A DNA stretch of 64,000 bases, from the NCBI GenBank assembly GCA_026182355.1, contig JAPFBL010000586.1, positions 47,501 through 111,500 of the forward strand. Direction: 5' to 3'. Origin of the DNA: Hermatobates lingyangjiaoensis (taxonomy: Eukaryota; Arthropoda; Insecta; Hemiptera; Hermatobatidae). This document shows, one piece after another, positions 42,960 to 53,645 of this stretch. Position 1 is the stretch's first letter. Each line of letters starts with the position of its first letter. Both the position numbers and the translations under genes were made by a program. The notes below the pieces were generated by a model that saw only the letters and a program-made list of their open reading frames with translations, was not told where the DNA came from and did no database searches.

Positions 42960-43810
42960 TTTTAACTTGAAGAACATGTTAACTTGAAGAAGAACACTAA
43001 GTGTTCGAAACGCGTTTTTGTGATATTAGACCTTTTTTTTGTGTGTGTGGAGACGTAATTGAAAGCCGCAAATATTAGTAAATACCAGAGATTAACAGAT
43101 TGCACAAGTCATGTGTTCATTTTCTTAACTTGAAGAAGAACACTAAGTGTTCGAAACGCGTTGTTGTGACATTAAACATTTTTTTGTGTGTGGAGACGTA
43201 ATTAAAAGCCGCAAATATGAGTAAATACCACAGTATAAGTGATTGTTTTGTCGTTTTTAGTTTTTCTTGAGAAAAAGCGAAATCAGTTTTTCTTTTTGTT
43301 AACTTGAAGAAGAACACTAAGTGTTCGAAACGCGTTTGATATTAAACTTTTTTTTTTGTGGAGACCTAATTAAAAGCCGCGAATATAAGTAAATACCAGA
43401 GTATATAACAGATTGTTTTATCGTTTTTAGTTTTTCTTGAGAAAAAGCGAAATCAGTTTTTCTTTTTGTTAACTTGAAGAAGAACACTAAGTGTTCGAAA
43501 CGCGTTGTTCTGATATTAAACTTTTTTTTTTTTGTGGAGACGTAATTAAAAGCCGCAAATATGAGTAAATACCACAGTATAAGTGATTGTTTTGTCGTTT
43601 TTAGTTTTTCTTGAGAAAAAGCGAAATCAGTTTTTCTTTTTGTTAACTTGAAGAAGAACACTAAATGTTCGAAACGCGTTGTTGTGATATTAACCTTTTT
43701 TTTTTGTGTGGAGACGTAATTAAAAGCTGCAAATATGAGTAAATACCACAGTATAAGTGATTGTTTTGTCGTTTTTAGTTTTTCGAGAAAAAGCGAAATG
43801 AGTTTTTCTT
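42960..43810 (+). repeat. Tandem array of ~174-bp units each with a hammerhead-like hairpin
   Basis: TTGAAGAAGAACACTAAGTG followed by TTCGAAACGCG recurs near 42985, 43130, 43303, 43477 and 43650 (spacing about 145, then about 174). Units contain TGTGGAGACGTAATTAAAAGC, GAGTAAATACCACAG and TTTTTCTTGAGAAAAAGCG. The first core base is U where the hammerhead has C. The array lies 45 bp beyond the kinase stop codon, i.e. in its probable 3' untranslated region, on the opposite strand. Confidence 0.85.
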
Positions 43811-43852
43811 TTTTTAAAAGACCCCTAATATGACGGCTGTAAAGGCTTGACG

Positions 43853-44137
43853 TCAGACTTTCTCTCCGCTAAGAGACACCACATTTAGGTAGCAGTGCTC
43901 TGGAAACAGTTCCAATTCTATATAGTCTGTTTCTGATATAAGTAAATTGTCGAGAAGTTCGACAGCTTCTTGGAAGTCAGGCCTGTTTTCAGGTTCCTTG
44001 TCCCAACAGTAGAACATAATGTTGTATAATTCTCGACGACAGTGTTCTGGTTTGTCTAGCCGGAAGCCTTCTTTTACTTTTCTTAGGACTTCAGCTGCTG
44101 ATAATCCGGGATACGGAGTTGAACCCAGCGTGACGAC
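43853..44137 (-). CDS. Cad96Ca: Receptor tyrosine kinase, last exon (C-lobe and tail)
   Basis: Acceptor TATTTGTTTGCAG precedes VVTLGSTPYPGLSAAEVL, in phase 0 with the upstream exon (..LMWE|VVTLG). Residues cover helices G to I: RLDKPEHCRRELYNIMFYCW and CWDKEPENRPDF with the invariant Arg, then a tail with DYIELELFPEHCYLNVVSLSGEKV and stop TGA at 43855-43853. The Y-L-N in the tail could bind Grb2-type SH2 domains. Length (94 residues) and the SLSGEK ending fit the arthropod Cad96Ca/Stitcher receptors, which act in epidermal wound response in flies. The family name is from memory, so orthology is inferred. Confidence 0.9.
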   Translation of the reverse strand, partial: VVTLGSTPYPGLSAAEVLRKVKEGFRLDKPEHCRRELYNIMFYCWDKEPENRPDFQEAVELLDNLLISETDYIELELFPEHCYLNVVSLSGEKV

Positions 44138-44174
44138 CTGCAAACAAATATTAGTCAATGTATTTCTAAAAAAA

Positions 44175-44312
44175 AAAAAATATATATACGTGTATATATA
44201 GTTTACACAGGAAAGAGAAAACAAATAAAGACACAACACAAAAGACTCACAACGATATTTCGACAGTCGTCGTCATCGGGCAGAAGTAGTCCCTTTGAGT
44301 AGCTGAACCTAA

Positions 44313-44345
<33 letters not shown>
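44175..44345 (-). mobile_element. Penelope-like end in kinase intron
   Basis: A minus motif at 44246-44279 (CCGATGA, C, GAC, GACT, GTC, GAAATATCG, TTGTGAGTC) preceded by TCAGCTACTCAAAGGGACTAC, the 3' part of the GIY-YIG family, between TA tracts at 44178-44202 and 44315-44365. Confidence 0.7.
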
Positions 44346-44367
<22 letters not shown>

Positions 44368-44369
44368 AA

Positions 44370-44580
44370 ATAACACTTCATGTAATAGATGGATTGATTT
44401 GCCACAGTGGAACTAGTTTGGAAGCAGTGCTCTGGGGCCTTTCGTCAACATATCGTCAGAGAGCAATTGAACTCTTCTCACGTTCACTTGCTCTCTGACG
44501 ATGTGTTGACGAAAGGCCTTAGAGCATTGTTTCCAAATTTGTTTCATTGTGGTAAATTAATTCATATATATATAAATGTA
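44370..44580. mobile_element. Palindrome with GAAAGGCC-type hammerhead-like motifs
   Basis: Arms TTTGCCACAGTGGAACTAG / complement; left GCCTTTCGTCAACATATCGTCAGAGAG (minus) and right CTCTCTGACGATGTGTTGAC + GAAAGGCC (plus, 44482-44518). Same family as the motif broken at 13703-14205. Confidence 0.65.
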
Positions 44581-44589
44581 TAAATATAT

Positions 44590-44684
44590 AGTTTAAACAA
44601 TACTGAGCAACTCAGAAATATCGCTAAGATCATTTAACCAAAACAATTGGTCTTTGTCAGACTCTAATTCGTACTCCATAACTG

Positions 44685-44716
<32 letters not shown>

Positions 44717-44910
44717 CTCAAAATTTGAAAAAACGATCCAAACTGGACGCAAATCAGTTCAAAAATGAAGAAAAGCAACACACAGAGAAAGAGACACACT
44801 TACAAACTCAAATTTTCGGATGATCCGTCTTCAGGAGAAAAGAGAATGAGATACCAAGCACGCCGGAAACACAACGGCCGTTCTTCATTTTTGAACTGAT
44901 ATATATATAT

Positions 44911-44945
<35 letters not shown>
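44590..44945. mobile_element. Penelope-like end fragments and (TA)n
   Basis: A minus motif of the GAAAATTTGAG family at 44800-44835 with ACACTTACAAACTCAAATTTTC, arms TTCAAAAATGAAGAAAAGC / GCCGTTCTTCATTTTTGAAC, and TA runs at 44690-44715 and 44901-44945. Confidence 0.55.
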
Positions 44946-44946
<1 letters not shown>

Positions 44947-44999
44947 CGTATATGTATATACACAGATTTTAAGATTTTTTGATCGCTTTAGTCTAAATA

Positions 45000-45380
45000 T
45001 TAAAAAACGCTTCTTCGCCAACGTTTCGACATGTATTTATGTCCTCTTAAGGGCTAAAACATTAATACATTAAGCACAAATATTACGACTACATTAGTTC
45101 TATTGTTAGCTAATATGAAACAAAAAAGATAAACTATGGATTTACGTATTCCAGTTTGGTTTTGTATTATACACAATAGACTTGTGTATTTAAACTAATT
45201 AAAATCTCTGAAAATTCTTATCAATATAATACAAAACCATACTGGAATACGTAAATCAATAGTTTGTCTTTTTTGTGTTCAATATATTAATGTTTTAGCC
45301 CTGAGAAGGACATAAATATATGTCGAAACGTTGGCAAAGAAGAGTTTCTTAATACCCAGACCAGAACCCTAAAAAATCTC
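45000..45380. mobile_element. Inverted Penelope-like ends (AAATA-loop family)
   Basis: Minus half GCCAACGTTTCGACATG...TCTTAAGGGC at 45018-45052 and plus half GCCCTGAGAAGGACATAAAT...GTCGAAACGTTGGC at 45298-45336; arms with GAATACGTAAATC. The plus core is CTGAGAA (one change). Confidence 0.65.
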
Positions 45381-45469
45381 CAAACTTCTTTGTTATGTTT
45401 CTGTCTGTGTGTCGCAGTTTATTTTAAGTTTATAGTTATATATATATATAACGAATTCAATAATATATC

Positions 45470-45849
45470 AACCGTTGGATAGAATAGGTGTATAATGTAA
45501 TCGGGATTAGGTCAATTTTCCAGGATCAAAATCAAACTCTCAATGCCGATGTTTCGGTTTTATTTAAAACCTTTTTCATAGGCAGAAGTCAGAATTTTTG
45601 AATTAGAAAAATGATGAAATTTACATTATATAAAATGTGAAGTAACAATAGATAGTTAGTGAACTAACATCTTAACTGGTCAAAAAGTTGGACCAGACTT
45701 CATTTTATATAATGTAAATTTCATCATTTTTCTAATTCAAAAATTCTGACTTCTGCCTATGAAAAAGGTTTTAAATAAAACCGAAACGTCGGCATTGAGA
45801 GTTTGATTTTGATCCTGGAAAATTGACCGAATCCCGATTTTATTATACA

Positions 45850-45926
<77 letters not shown>
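45470..45926. mobile_element. Long palindrome (GGTTTT-stem family) and (TA)n
   Basis: Arms of about 130 bp: GGTCAATTTTCCAGGATCAAA...TGCCGATGTTTCGG and complement at 45660-45850, centre near 45650. The right copy has CCTATGAAAAAGG...AAACCGAAACGTCGGC. A pure TA run covers 45852-45926. Confidence 0.75.
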
Positions 45927-45934
<8 letters not shown>

Positions 45935-45935
<1 letters not shown>

Positions 45936-46380
45936 ATTTTTTCACAATAAACACGTGAAATAAAAATTAACCTTAGTTTCAATCTGTCAAAGAGCGCTTG
46001 TACGTATGAAAGATCTTAGTCTTTCCTCTGATTTCTTACTGTAGTTTTGACATATATATATATATACTCGTATATATTGCTGTTCTAGCAGTCACTCAGT
46101 GAGTTCTTTACTTGACTGTGGCCCTCCGTCAAAATTGCCATAACGGTCGAAATATTGAAAAGTGAGTCTTTGTTATGTTTCTTTCTGTGTGTCACAGTTT
46201 ATTTTAAATTTATAGTTTTATATATATATATAACATTTATGTTTTCATAATAAACACGTGAAATAAAAATTAACCTCAGGTTTCAATCTGACAAAGAGCG
46301 CTTGTACGTATGAAAGATCTTAGTCTTTCCTCTGATTTCTTACTGTAGTTTTGACATATATATATATATATACTCATTGA
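45935..46380 (+). repeat. Direct duplication ~280 bp apart
   Basis: AAACACGTGAAATAAAAATTAACC...TTACTGTAGTTTTGACATATATA occurs at 45950-46065 and again at 46250-46365, each an old ACCG-stem end (GACAAAGAGCGCTTGTACG, GAAAGATCTTAGTC). Between them is AGCGAGTC-type sequence with CGGTCGAAATATTGAAAAGTGAGTC. Confidence 0.65.
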
Positions 46381-46944
46381 GTACATAAATGGTGGACTGA
46401 AAGGAAAAATAATTAGAACCTAAAACAAGTTCATACAAACTAAAATAAACATGCACAATTGATAATAATATTGGTAACACAGTGTGTTCAGGAGAATGAA
46501 AATATCTAGTAAGTTGTGTTGTTACTTAATATGATTATTATAGTTTTTTCTTTTTTAATATCATTATGCATATTTATTTCTATTTCTCTCTTACTGTTAT
46601 TATACTTTGAAATATCAATGTTTGTTTTTTATTTCTTTGGTTTATTGTTTTTCTTCTCCTTTGCAAATGGTAGCAATACCCCCATACGCAATAAATGTTT
46701 TGTTTCATTCTAATTTATCGTTTTTCTATTCATGGTATATATATTAAGATGTGCTTTATTGAATCCATCGCCTCTAAACCCAATAACATAAATGCCCCCT
46801 TACGTTTCTGGCAAAACACAATATCAATAACTTTCTGGATAATGTCTTTCCCCTACCAACCAATATTTCATGGCTTCATGGCTCTAAATCACATTAGGCG
46901 GATAATTACATTATATATATATATAAACCTAATAAACCTAAAAA
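46381..46944. other. Kinase intron, no gene seen
   Basis: AT-rich. Frames at 46516-47066 are hydrophobic or low-complexity without splice context. Confidence 0.45.
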
Positions 46945-47285
46945 ATATATCTATATACACTTTTTTGATGAAAATACGATCCGAAACGGACAAATACAGT
47001 TCAATATACATAAAGAAACGTAGAGAAATTAAAAACACACACTTACAGTCTCTAATTTTCGGTTGAACCGTCTTCAGGAGAGATAAGAAAGGGAAACCAA
47101 GCGCACTGGTACAGAGACGGTTGGAGACTGTATCAGTGCGCTTGGTTTCCCTTTCTTATCTCTCCTGAAGACGGTTCAACCGAAAATTAGAGATTGTAAG
47201 TGTGTGATTTTAATTTCTTTACGTTTCTTTATTTACATTGAACTGTATTTGTCCGTTTCGGATCGTATTTTCATCAAAAAAGTAT
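46945..47285. mobile_element. Palindrome of GGT/ACC-stem Penelope-like ends
   Basis: Near copy of 12290-12655: arms ACGATCCGAAACGGACAAATAC...CGTCTTCAGG / complement, centre about 47125, right end GGATCGTATTTTCATC and TA repeats. Both arms carry CTGAAGA, C, GGT, TCA, ACC, GAAA. Confidence 0.8.
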
Positions 47286-47299
47286 ATATATATTATATA

Positions 47300-47519
47300 T
47301 ATATATACTAAATTTAAGAAACGGTCCACAAGGACTATAAAACTTTAAATTACACATGTTTTTCGTTTCGCGCTCCATTCTTGGACGTGGGGAGATCTCT
47401 CTCACTTCGTCCTCTCTTCTAGTTTACTCTTGATGACGAACAATAGTTCGAAATATTGAGAATTCTGTAGGTGTGTTTTTTATTCCTTTTTCTGTGTCGT
47501 GCTTTGTGTGTTTTAAAGT

Positions 47520-47545
<26 letters not shown>
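47300..47545 (+). mobile_element. Penelope-like end (GAAC-stem family) abutting kinase exon
   Basis: TTGATGACGAACAATAGTTC + GAAATATTG at 47430-47460, then CTGTAGGTGTG, then a (TA)n run (47519-47544) ending only 11 bp from the 5' splice site of the kinase exon. Confidence 0.65.
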
Positions 47546-47551
<6 letters not shown>

Positions 47552-47555
47552 TTAC

Positions 47556-47777
47556 CTCCCACATAAGTATCCCAAAGGACCAAACATCGGATTTATGCGT
47601 GAAAATGTTATCACACAAGCACTCCGGAGCCATCCACCTAATAGGCAGTCGGCCATCTGACTTCCTTTCATAAACATGAGTGTCTGTTATATCTCTGGCA
47701 AATCCAAAGTCAGCCACTTTGCAGATCATGTCTTCACCCACTAAGATGTTCCGAGCTGCTAAGTCACGATGAATAAT
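47556..47777 (-). CDS. Cad96Ca: Receptor tyrosine kinase, catalytic-loop exon
   Basis: Acceptor TTTTGTTAACAG before 47777 and donor GAG|GTAAAG after 47556; 222 bp, phase 0 at both ends. Reads [55 protein letters not shown] and [14 protein letters not shown]. It holds the catalytic Asp (HRDLAARN), the metal-binding DFG, one activation-loop Tyr (VYERK) and the APE motif; HRDLAARN marks it as a tyrosine kinase. All catalytic residues visible here are intact. Confidence 0.93.
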
Positions 47778-47969
47778 CTGTTAACAAAACAAGAAAGTCA
47801 CATTACATATAGTTCAATAATTGCTTATATTTGTAGTCACATTACATATAGTTGAAATATCACTTGAATGTTTGTTAGCACTCTTTGTTTAAGTATTATC
47901 ATTCACTTCATCATAGAGTGAGTTGCTGTTTATAGTAACACTTCTGAATTAATATATATATATATATAT

Positions 47970-48275
47970 AGTTCAATTTATGGAAGAAACATAGAGAAAT
48001 CAAAAGAACACACTTACAGTCTCTAATTTTCGGTTTGAACCGTCTTCAGGAAAGATAAGAGAGGGAAACCAAGAGCACTGGTTCAGAGACGGTTGGAGAC
48101 CCAACCGTCTCTGAACCAGTGCGCTTGGTTTCCCTCTCTTATCTTTCCTGAAGACGGTTCAAACCAAAAATTAGAGACTGTAAGTGTGTTCTTTTGATTT
48201 CTCTATGTTTCTTTGTATATATTGAACTATATTAGTCCGTTTTGGATCGTATTTCCAACGAAAAAGTATATATAT
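47970..48275. mobile_element. Palindrome of GGT/ACC-stem Penelope-like ends in kinase intron
   Basis: Arms CATAGAGAAATCAAAAGAAC...AACCGTCTTCAGG / complement, centre about 48102. The right end GATCGTATTTCCAACG runs to (TA)n; left flank is also (TA)n (47949-47969). Confidence 0.8.
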
Positions 48276-49330
48276 ATACATATACGTAGCAAACACTTAT
48301 TATGTGTTATTTACTCATTGTAAGGTAAAAAGAAAAATGGAAAAATTTTATATGCTCAGACCATTTCATTAGCTTTCTACCCTACAATGAGGAAAAATAA
48401 CAATTTAAAATGCAAAGTTTAATAAAATCAATACAGATGAAAATGGGAGGAAATGAAAACTTTTTAGTTTCCCGTCCACTTCGAGTCATCTTTCAAAAAT
48501 AAAACAACTTAAGGAAGTCGTAAAATAGAGTCATTTAACAAAAACGACTTGTCATTAAAACTAATTATACATAAAATGTTCAACTTTAAGATTTCATCGA
48601 TTAAATAAATATTGTTTCTAATGTTGAAAATAGAATGGAGTAAATTAATGGGTGTTTTATAATGGGAAACCAATTACTTGAAAACTTGTTTTAATTAGGT
48701 TTAGCCAAATGGAACAAACTATATAGCCAGCCAGAGCTGAAGTTAGTAAAAGATAATTGACATCATGTGTTTAAACAAAGCAAAGTTAAAATAGGCAAAA
48801 ACAATTCATTACTGCTAAGAAATTATTGTTAACCACAGCAGAGTTTTTATTTATCTTTTTATAAATTAATTATAAAATCTGAAAGACGATTCAGACTGGA
48901 TACAGTATATGTTTAAAATCAAAGCAGACTAACACACGGAGTAAGGAAATACTTTTATAAACTCAAATTTTCGTGGAATCCGTCTTCAGGAGAAAATTAT
49001 GATAAAGCAGTTTTGATTTGAATCTGACGAAGACCAGTTGTTATAGTTAAAAGATCTTAGTCTTTTTTTGTCATTTATTAGTGTGGTTTGGATGTTAATA
49101 ATATTTAATAATTACTATAAATCAATACAAGAAAACAATAAATAAATAAATAAAAAATAAATTAAAAAAATGAAGCAGTTCATGAAGGCACATATCAAAC
49201 AATTACAAGAAAAAAATACATAAGAATAAACACGCACTCACATGAACATTTCAACATCGTCATCATCAGGAGAAGAATAAGAGAAGTTCTGCTTGGATGC
49301 CAAACAGCAACGTTTTTTTAGTTACTGAGT
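48276..49330. other. Kinase intron; scattered Penelope-like fragments
   Basis: Partial arms at 48300-48410 (GAACAC-stem family outer part), a minus GAAAATTTGAG-type motif at 48945-48990, an ACCG-stem plus motif at 49015-49055 and a minus GAC-stem motif at 49243-49275. The remaining sequence is AT-rich with no exon. Confidence 0.5.
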
Positions 49331-49335
49331 TGTTA

Positions 49336-49650
49336 GAGGGTCAGGCTAGTTCAGTGGTTACGTGCTCTCCTCTGATCTGATAGGACCGGGGTTCGATCCC
49401 CACCTGGCCCTCGATTTATTCATGCGGGAGGTGAATAAATCTGAGCACGTCATCCCTCGGAGAAGGACGTTAAACTGTCGGTACCGAGCGTATACGATGT
49501 CAGGTACTCGTTAAAGATCCCTACTCTAAATACACATGAGTTAGGCGAAAGTTAGTAATCAATCTTCATTGTGTGGTATCACAAAGCGCCAATGCTTGGC
49601 CTACGTGTGTACCCTTGTGGAACTGCCACTGCAATCTAACCTAACCTAAC
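49336..49650 (+). mobile_element. SINE, near full length, in kinase intron
   Basis: GGTCAGGCTAGTTCAGTGG head, GGGGTTCGATCCCCACC B box, full body and tail ending CTAACCTAACCTAAC. Close to 6084-6412. Confidence 0.88.
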
Positions 49651-49659
49651 TTACTGAGT

Positions 49660-50235
49660 TGTTGTTTGTCAGTCGAGCGGAAATCCTCTTCTTCTTCTTC
49701 TGAAGAAGAAGAATGCGAGAAGAAGAAGAATGATTCAAGTGATGCTGTGTTGTTTCTACGTATTTTTTTCTTGTATTCGTTTAATAATAAATTAAATTTA
49801 TTACCTTTGAATAGTAATAAAATCCTTAAGCAAAATACCATACCCTATGAAAAATCGATATTGTTAAGAAATATTATTGAATCGTCTCTAATTAAATTTA
49901 ATAGATCAAATATTATAAACATTATTAATGGTCTCTTCAAACTTGATACTTTCGTTACGAGGGCAGTAGCCTCTTCTAAGAGGTTTGACAGCTAGCGGAT
50001 AGGTTTTTTACTTTTTCTTACTGCACTCCTTTGTTTCCCCAAACATCCCTTTCTGGACATCAGTCCTTTCCTGCACTTTCACCCTTTTAAAATACCACTC
50101 TTCCCTCCCACTCTTCTCAACCCCTCACCAGATGTTCTCTGCATCTAGTGTTTCAGTTGGGTTTTTGACTCTGACGAAGACCGCTTGTTACTGTTGAAGG
50201 ATCTTTGTCTTGTTTTCCCATTTCATATTGTGGTT
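49660..50235 (+). mobile_element. Penelope-like 3' end (ACCG-stem family) with coding remnant
   Basis: An open frame at 49666-49995 (SSSSSEEEECEKKKNDSSD, then YEKSILLRNIIESSLIKFN and SSKRFDS stop) may be the end of an element protein. It is followed by CCCCTCACCAGATG, GCATCTAGTGTTTCAGTTGG and the motif CTGACGA, A, GACCG, CTTGTTA, CTGTT, GAAGG at 50171-50200. The same 3' block is at 62700-62850. No RT or nuclease motif is seen, so the coding call is weak. Confidence 0.5.
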
Positions 50236-50559
50236 TGATCAATAAATTAAATGTATACTAAAATAAATTAATACATTTATTTTAGAATTAAACATATGTC
50301 AGACACATCTCACTCGTTTTTGCTCAAACACTATTCTAAATTCCATTTAATGGTAAAATTATATCGGGATTAAACCCTAATACAAGATAAATACACGGGC
50401 AGCAGATTATCACATAATTAAAAATGTCTTTGCATGAATTTCAACATTTATAAAATATTATAAAATATATGTTCTGTGCTTTTTTTTTTTATTCTCTCTC
50501 CTAATATTAATAATTTGTTTCCTTACCAGTCTATTAATGTATTTTGAGGGTTTTAGGTC

Positions 50560-51010
50560 TTGATATTAAAAAACTTGTTTGCCAACGTTTCGACATATAT
50601 TTATGCCTTCCTCAGAGCTAAAATTGATACATTCAGTACTATTATTACAAGTAATTATGTTTATTGTTTGCTATTATCTACAATAATGATAAATTATACA
50701 TTGTAGGGTAAAAAGCTAATGAAATGGTCTCCACATATAAAAATTTAATCGTATAAACAATGTGTTTCGAACACGTAGTGTTCTTCCTCAGGCATTAATA
50801 AAAAAATTGACACACTACACGGAACACTACGTGTTCGAAACGCGTTGTTTATACGATTAAATTTTTATATGTGGAGACCATTTCATTAGCTTTTTACCCT
50901 ACAATGAGTAAATACCACATAATAACTGATTGCACTACCTTAGAACTAATTTTTATATGTGGAGACCATTTCATTAGCTTTTTACCCGAAAATGAGTAAA
51001 TACCACATAA
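50560..51010. mobile_element. Penelope-like ends: AAATA-loop end and inverted GAACAC-stem unit
   Basis: 50582-50618 minus motif (GCCAACGTTTCGACATATA). 50695-50900: arms CATTGTAGGGTAAAAAGC...TTTCGAACACGTAGTG / complement; the left arm includes TTCCTCAGGCATTAAT beyond the stem, the right begins at AACACTACGTG, so the right copy is truncated inside stem II. A further direct repeat of the right arm's outer half is at 50950-51020. Confidence 0.7.
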
Positions 51011-51019
51011 TAACTGTTT

Positions 51020-51500
51020 GCATTAAGTTAGAAATAAATTATCGATTTTCAGCACAGCAATCATTTATTGTTGCCGATATAAAATATGCAACACACATTC
51101 TATAAAATTATAGATATATATTATATTATAAAATAAAAGAAGTCACACATTCTATAAATGTGTGGTGTGCTCATACAATGCTCATACAAAGCTCATACAA
51201 TGAATCCTAATAATCAAATAGCATAAATTAATCCTAAAGTTTCAAATGCCCTGTGTAGCCTAAGTAACTTTCCTATAGTTATTAAATATATAGCGTAGAT
51301 GAATACAGATGAAGAAACAACCAAAACGATGGCAATAAAACAGACTCCCTCAGTTAAGCAAATTTAGATTTATGTAGTTTCTAAACATTCTAAAACAATA
51401 ACCGTACTTAAATATAAAAATCAATAGTTTATCATTAGAGTACATAATAAAAAACAATAGACCTACTATCTTTGTAATAATAGTGCTGAATGTTTTTAGG
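51020..51500. other. Kinase intron, no gene seen
   Basis: AT-rich, small CTCATACAA repeats near 51170-51200. Confidence 0.45.
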
Positions 51501-51760
51501 CCTAAGAAAGACATAAATTTTATCGAAACGTTAGCAAAAAAGTTTTTTTTTTTTTTAATATCTAGACGAAAAACCATAAAAAATCTCAAAACAATCAGTT
51601 ATTATAGTGAAGTGTTACTCATGATGGGGAATTTCAAATTTTACGTCTCACCACAAAAATACTTGATGTCAAAAGAAACAACGCTTTTCGAACACTTAGT
51701 GTTCTTCTTCAGGTTTTCATCTAAAAAGATATATATATATATATATATATATATAACAAC
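51500..51760. mobile_element. Penelope-like end fragments and (TA)n
   Basis: GCCTAAGAAAGACATAAAT...TATCGAAACGTTAGC at 51498-51535 (decayed), then a minus GAACAC-stem motif at 51673-51715 (GCTTTTCGAACACTTAG, TTCTTCAGG) and (TA)n 51730-51755. Confidence 0.55.
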
Positions 51761-51810
51761 TAAAAGAAACGGTCCAGCAGACTTTTTTAAATAAAATAAA
51801 TTCAAAAGTG

Positions 51811-52425
51811 TTTTCCTGATATCCACTTTTTTCCCTGGTGCTCATAAGATTGGCTCGGTTATTAAGGAGTTTTTCCCATTGCTCTCCTCTTCTCCTTCTA
51901 CCTCGTCTATTTTTCCTGAAGCCCCCTCCTTATCATATCGCAAACCACCGAACCTCAGAGGCATTTTCTCCCATCACTCTCCCTTGAACCCTGCACTTGG
52001 GAGGGGAATGGTGGAGTGCGGACGGAGCAGATGCCAAACCTGTCTCATCATAAACCCTAATCCCTTTTTAACTTCCCCCCATAGCAACATTAACTACCCT
52101 TGTCCTCCCCACACCTCATGCACCTCGGTTAATTGCGTTTACCGTTTGGACTGCACCCAGTGTGATGCATTCTATGTTGGGTATGGCCTCTACGCAGCTC
52201 AACTTACGTATGAATGCTCACAGGGCTTCCGTTGGTCAACGCAAAAACCTCCCTATTGCTATCCACTCTAATTCCCATGGACTGGATTTTAATCACTGCT
52301 TCCGGGTCCAAGTCCTTAATCATATCCCTGTTCAGTCTTCTCGGGTTACTTTAAGAGCTTCAGAGGAGGCAATTATCTGTCTTCTCAAAGCTCGCTCTCC
52401 TCCTGGCCTCAACTTGTACCGTTAA
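51811..52425 (+). pseudogene. Penelope-like C-terminal region with GIY-YIG nuclease
   Basis: Reads FLISTFFPGAHKIGSVIKEF, SLSYRKPPNLRGIFSH, a Cys cluster (ECGRSRCQTC; CTSVNCVYRLDCTQCDAFYVG) and, after one extra G near 52180 that shifts the frame, MASTQLNLRMNAHRASVG to SPPGLNLYR and stop. It aligns colinearly with 23826-24520 of the minus copy but lacks RT. Apart from the frameshift it is well preserved, suggesting a fairly recent insertion. Confidence 0.9.
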
Positions 52426-52698
52426 TTTAATTATTATTTTTTTTTTTTTATATATATATTTATTTTTTTTAAATTATTTTTTTATTTTATTTTATTATTT
52501 TTTTTTAAATTGTTTATTGCTTCATTTACTATTCTTCTCCTTCTGTTATTTTTTTTTTTGCTTTTATTTGTCCTTTTTAGTTATTTTTCTCTCTGTAGTT
52601 AGTAGCTTACCTAGGGCAGCCGGCAGAGTGCGTGCGTGTTCGTTTGCATTCGGCCTACCACTCAGTTAGCTTGAGCTACTCAAAGGGACTACTTCTAC

Positions 52699-52733
52699 CC
52701 GATGACGACGACTGTCGAAATATCGTTGTGAGT
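52699..52733 (+). ncRNA. Hammerhead-like motif downstream of nuclease
   Basis: CCGATGA, C, GAC, GACT, GTC, GAAATATCG, then GTGAGT; about 275 bp past the nuclease stop in the same orientation. Confidence 0.55.
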
Positions 52734-52864
52734 CTTTTGTGTGTGTCTTTATTAGTTTTTTCTCTTTCATGTGTTAACTATATATATATACATATATATA
52801 CATTAGTGAAGATGGTAGCAATCCTTCTTGTAAACAAGTTTCTAAAAATTTGTTTTTTTTTACA

Positions 52865-52999
52865 CAGGTGAGTCACCGCCCTGCCTTCCTGCGGGACTCT
52901 TCGCTCTTCACACTTCCTGATGACGATGATGGTCGAAATATCGATGTGAGTTATGTCTGTGTCTTTCTGTGTGTTTTCTTCGGTTTGAATTTATTTTAG

Positions 53000-53040
<41 letters not shown>
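52865..53040 (+). mobile_element. Solo Penelope-like end (GIY-YIG family, variant)
   Basis: CTGCCTTCCTGCGGGACTC, motif 52917-52952 (CTGATGA, C, GAT, GATG, GTC, GAAATATCG, ATGTGAGT), CTGTGTCTTTCTGTGTG and a (TA)n tail. Near identical to 62345-62520. Confidence 0.75.
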
Positions 53041-53045
<5 letters not shown>

Positions 53046-53345
53046 ATGATTTCACATAAACACGTGAAATAACAATCAATGATCAAACCACAATAAGAAA
53101 TGGGAAAAGAAGACTAAGATCTTTCAACTGAGTTGGGTTTTGACTCTGACGAAGACCGCTTGTTACGGTTGAAAGATCTTAGTCTTGTTTTCCCATTTCT
53201 TATTGTGGTTTGATCATTTTATATATAATATATATATATATTATCACTTATATGAAATATATATCAAATATATAATATATAATATATATATCACTTATAT
53301 AAATAATATCAAATATATATATATTATATATATATATTATTTGCC
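53040..53345. mobile_element. Inverted ACCG-stem ends and (TA)n
   Basis: Arms CACAATAAGAAATGGGAAAAG.. / complement; plus motif 53146-53176. The left arm is cut inside its stem II (CTTTCAACTGAGTTGGG). Imperfect TA repeats follow to 53345. Confidence 0.7.
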
Positions 53346-53489
53346 ACAAACCTTGAGGTGTCTAAGATGGACCTCGCGGAGGCGGGCACCACGATGCTAC
53401 GTCACGCATTTGACCAATCAATTTACTCGCGTAATTCTACCAGGTTTCGAATGTCAAAACAGTTACAGTTATTTTTAATATTAAACACA

Positions 53490-53645
53490 TAATCTACCGT
53501 CTTACCTCGTACATTACTGCCGTCGAATGTACATTACAACAGCTACGGCAGCAGTGTAGGAAGTAAGACGTTATATTATGTGTTTAATATTAATAATACT
53601 AACCTCTGTGGTCATGACGAAATGCATGAAGGTTACAGTTATGCT
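53490..53645. mobile_element. Palindromic unit related to 42195-42427
   Basis: Arms AATATTAAACACATAATC..CGTCTTACCTCGTAC and complement, with CATTACAACAGCTACGGCAGC in the centre and the outer extension CTAACCTCTGTGGTCATGACG. No clear hammerhead core remains. Confidence 0.55.

Larger units (their letters stand above)
51765..52800 (+). mobile_element. Penelope-like element, 3' part, in kinase intron
   Basis: Starts after (TA)n with CTAAAAGAAACGGTCCAGCAG, the inverted end also at 28030-28060. Then nuclease coding (51811-52425), a T-rich 3' region, CTTGAGCTACTCAAAGGGAC, hammerhead-like motif 52699-52733 and a (TA)n end at 52781-52800. On the strand opposite the kinase. Confidence 0.88.

Noticed and set aside
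43117..43661. Minus-strand frames MFFFKLTKRKTDFAFSQEKL repeated twice
   Set aside because: Artefact of the 174-bp tandem array; identical peptide because the DNA is repeated, no gene context.
46516..47066. Two hydrophobic plus-strand frames in the kinase intron
   Set aside because: AT-rich translation (I, F, L, Y) with no acceptor/donor pair and overlap with a Penelope-like palindrome.
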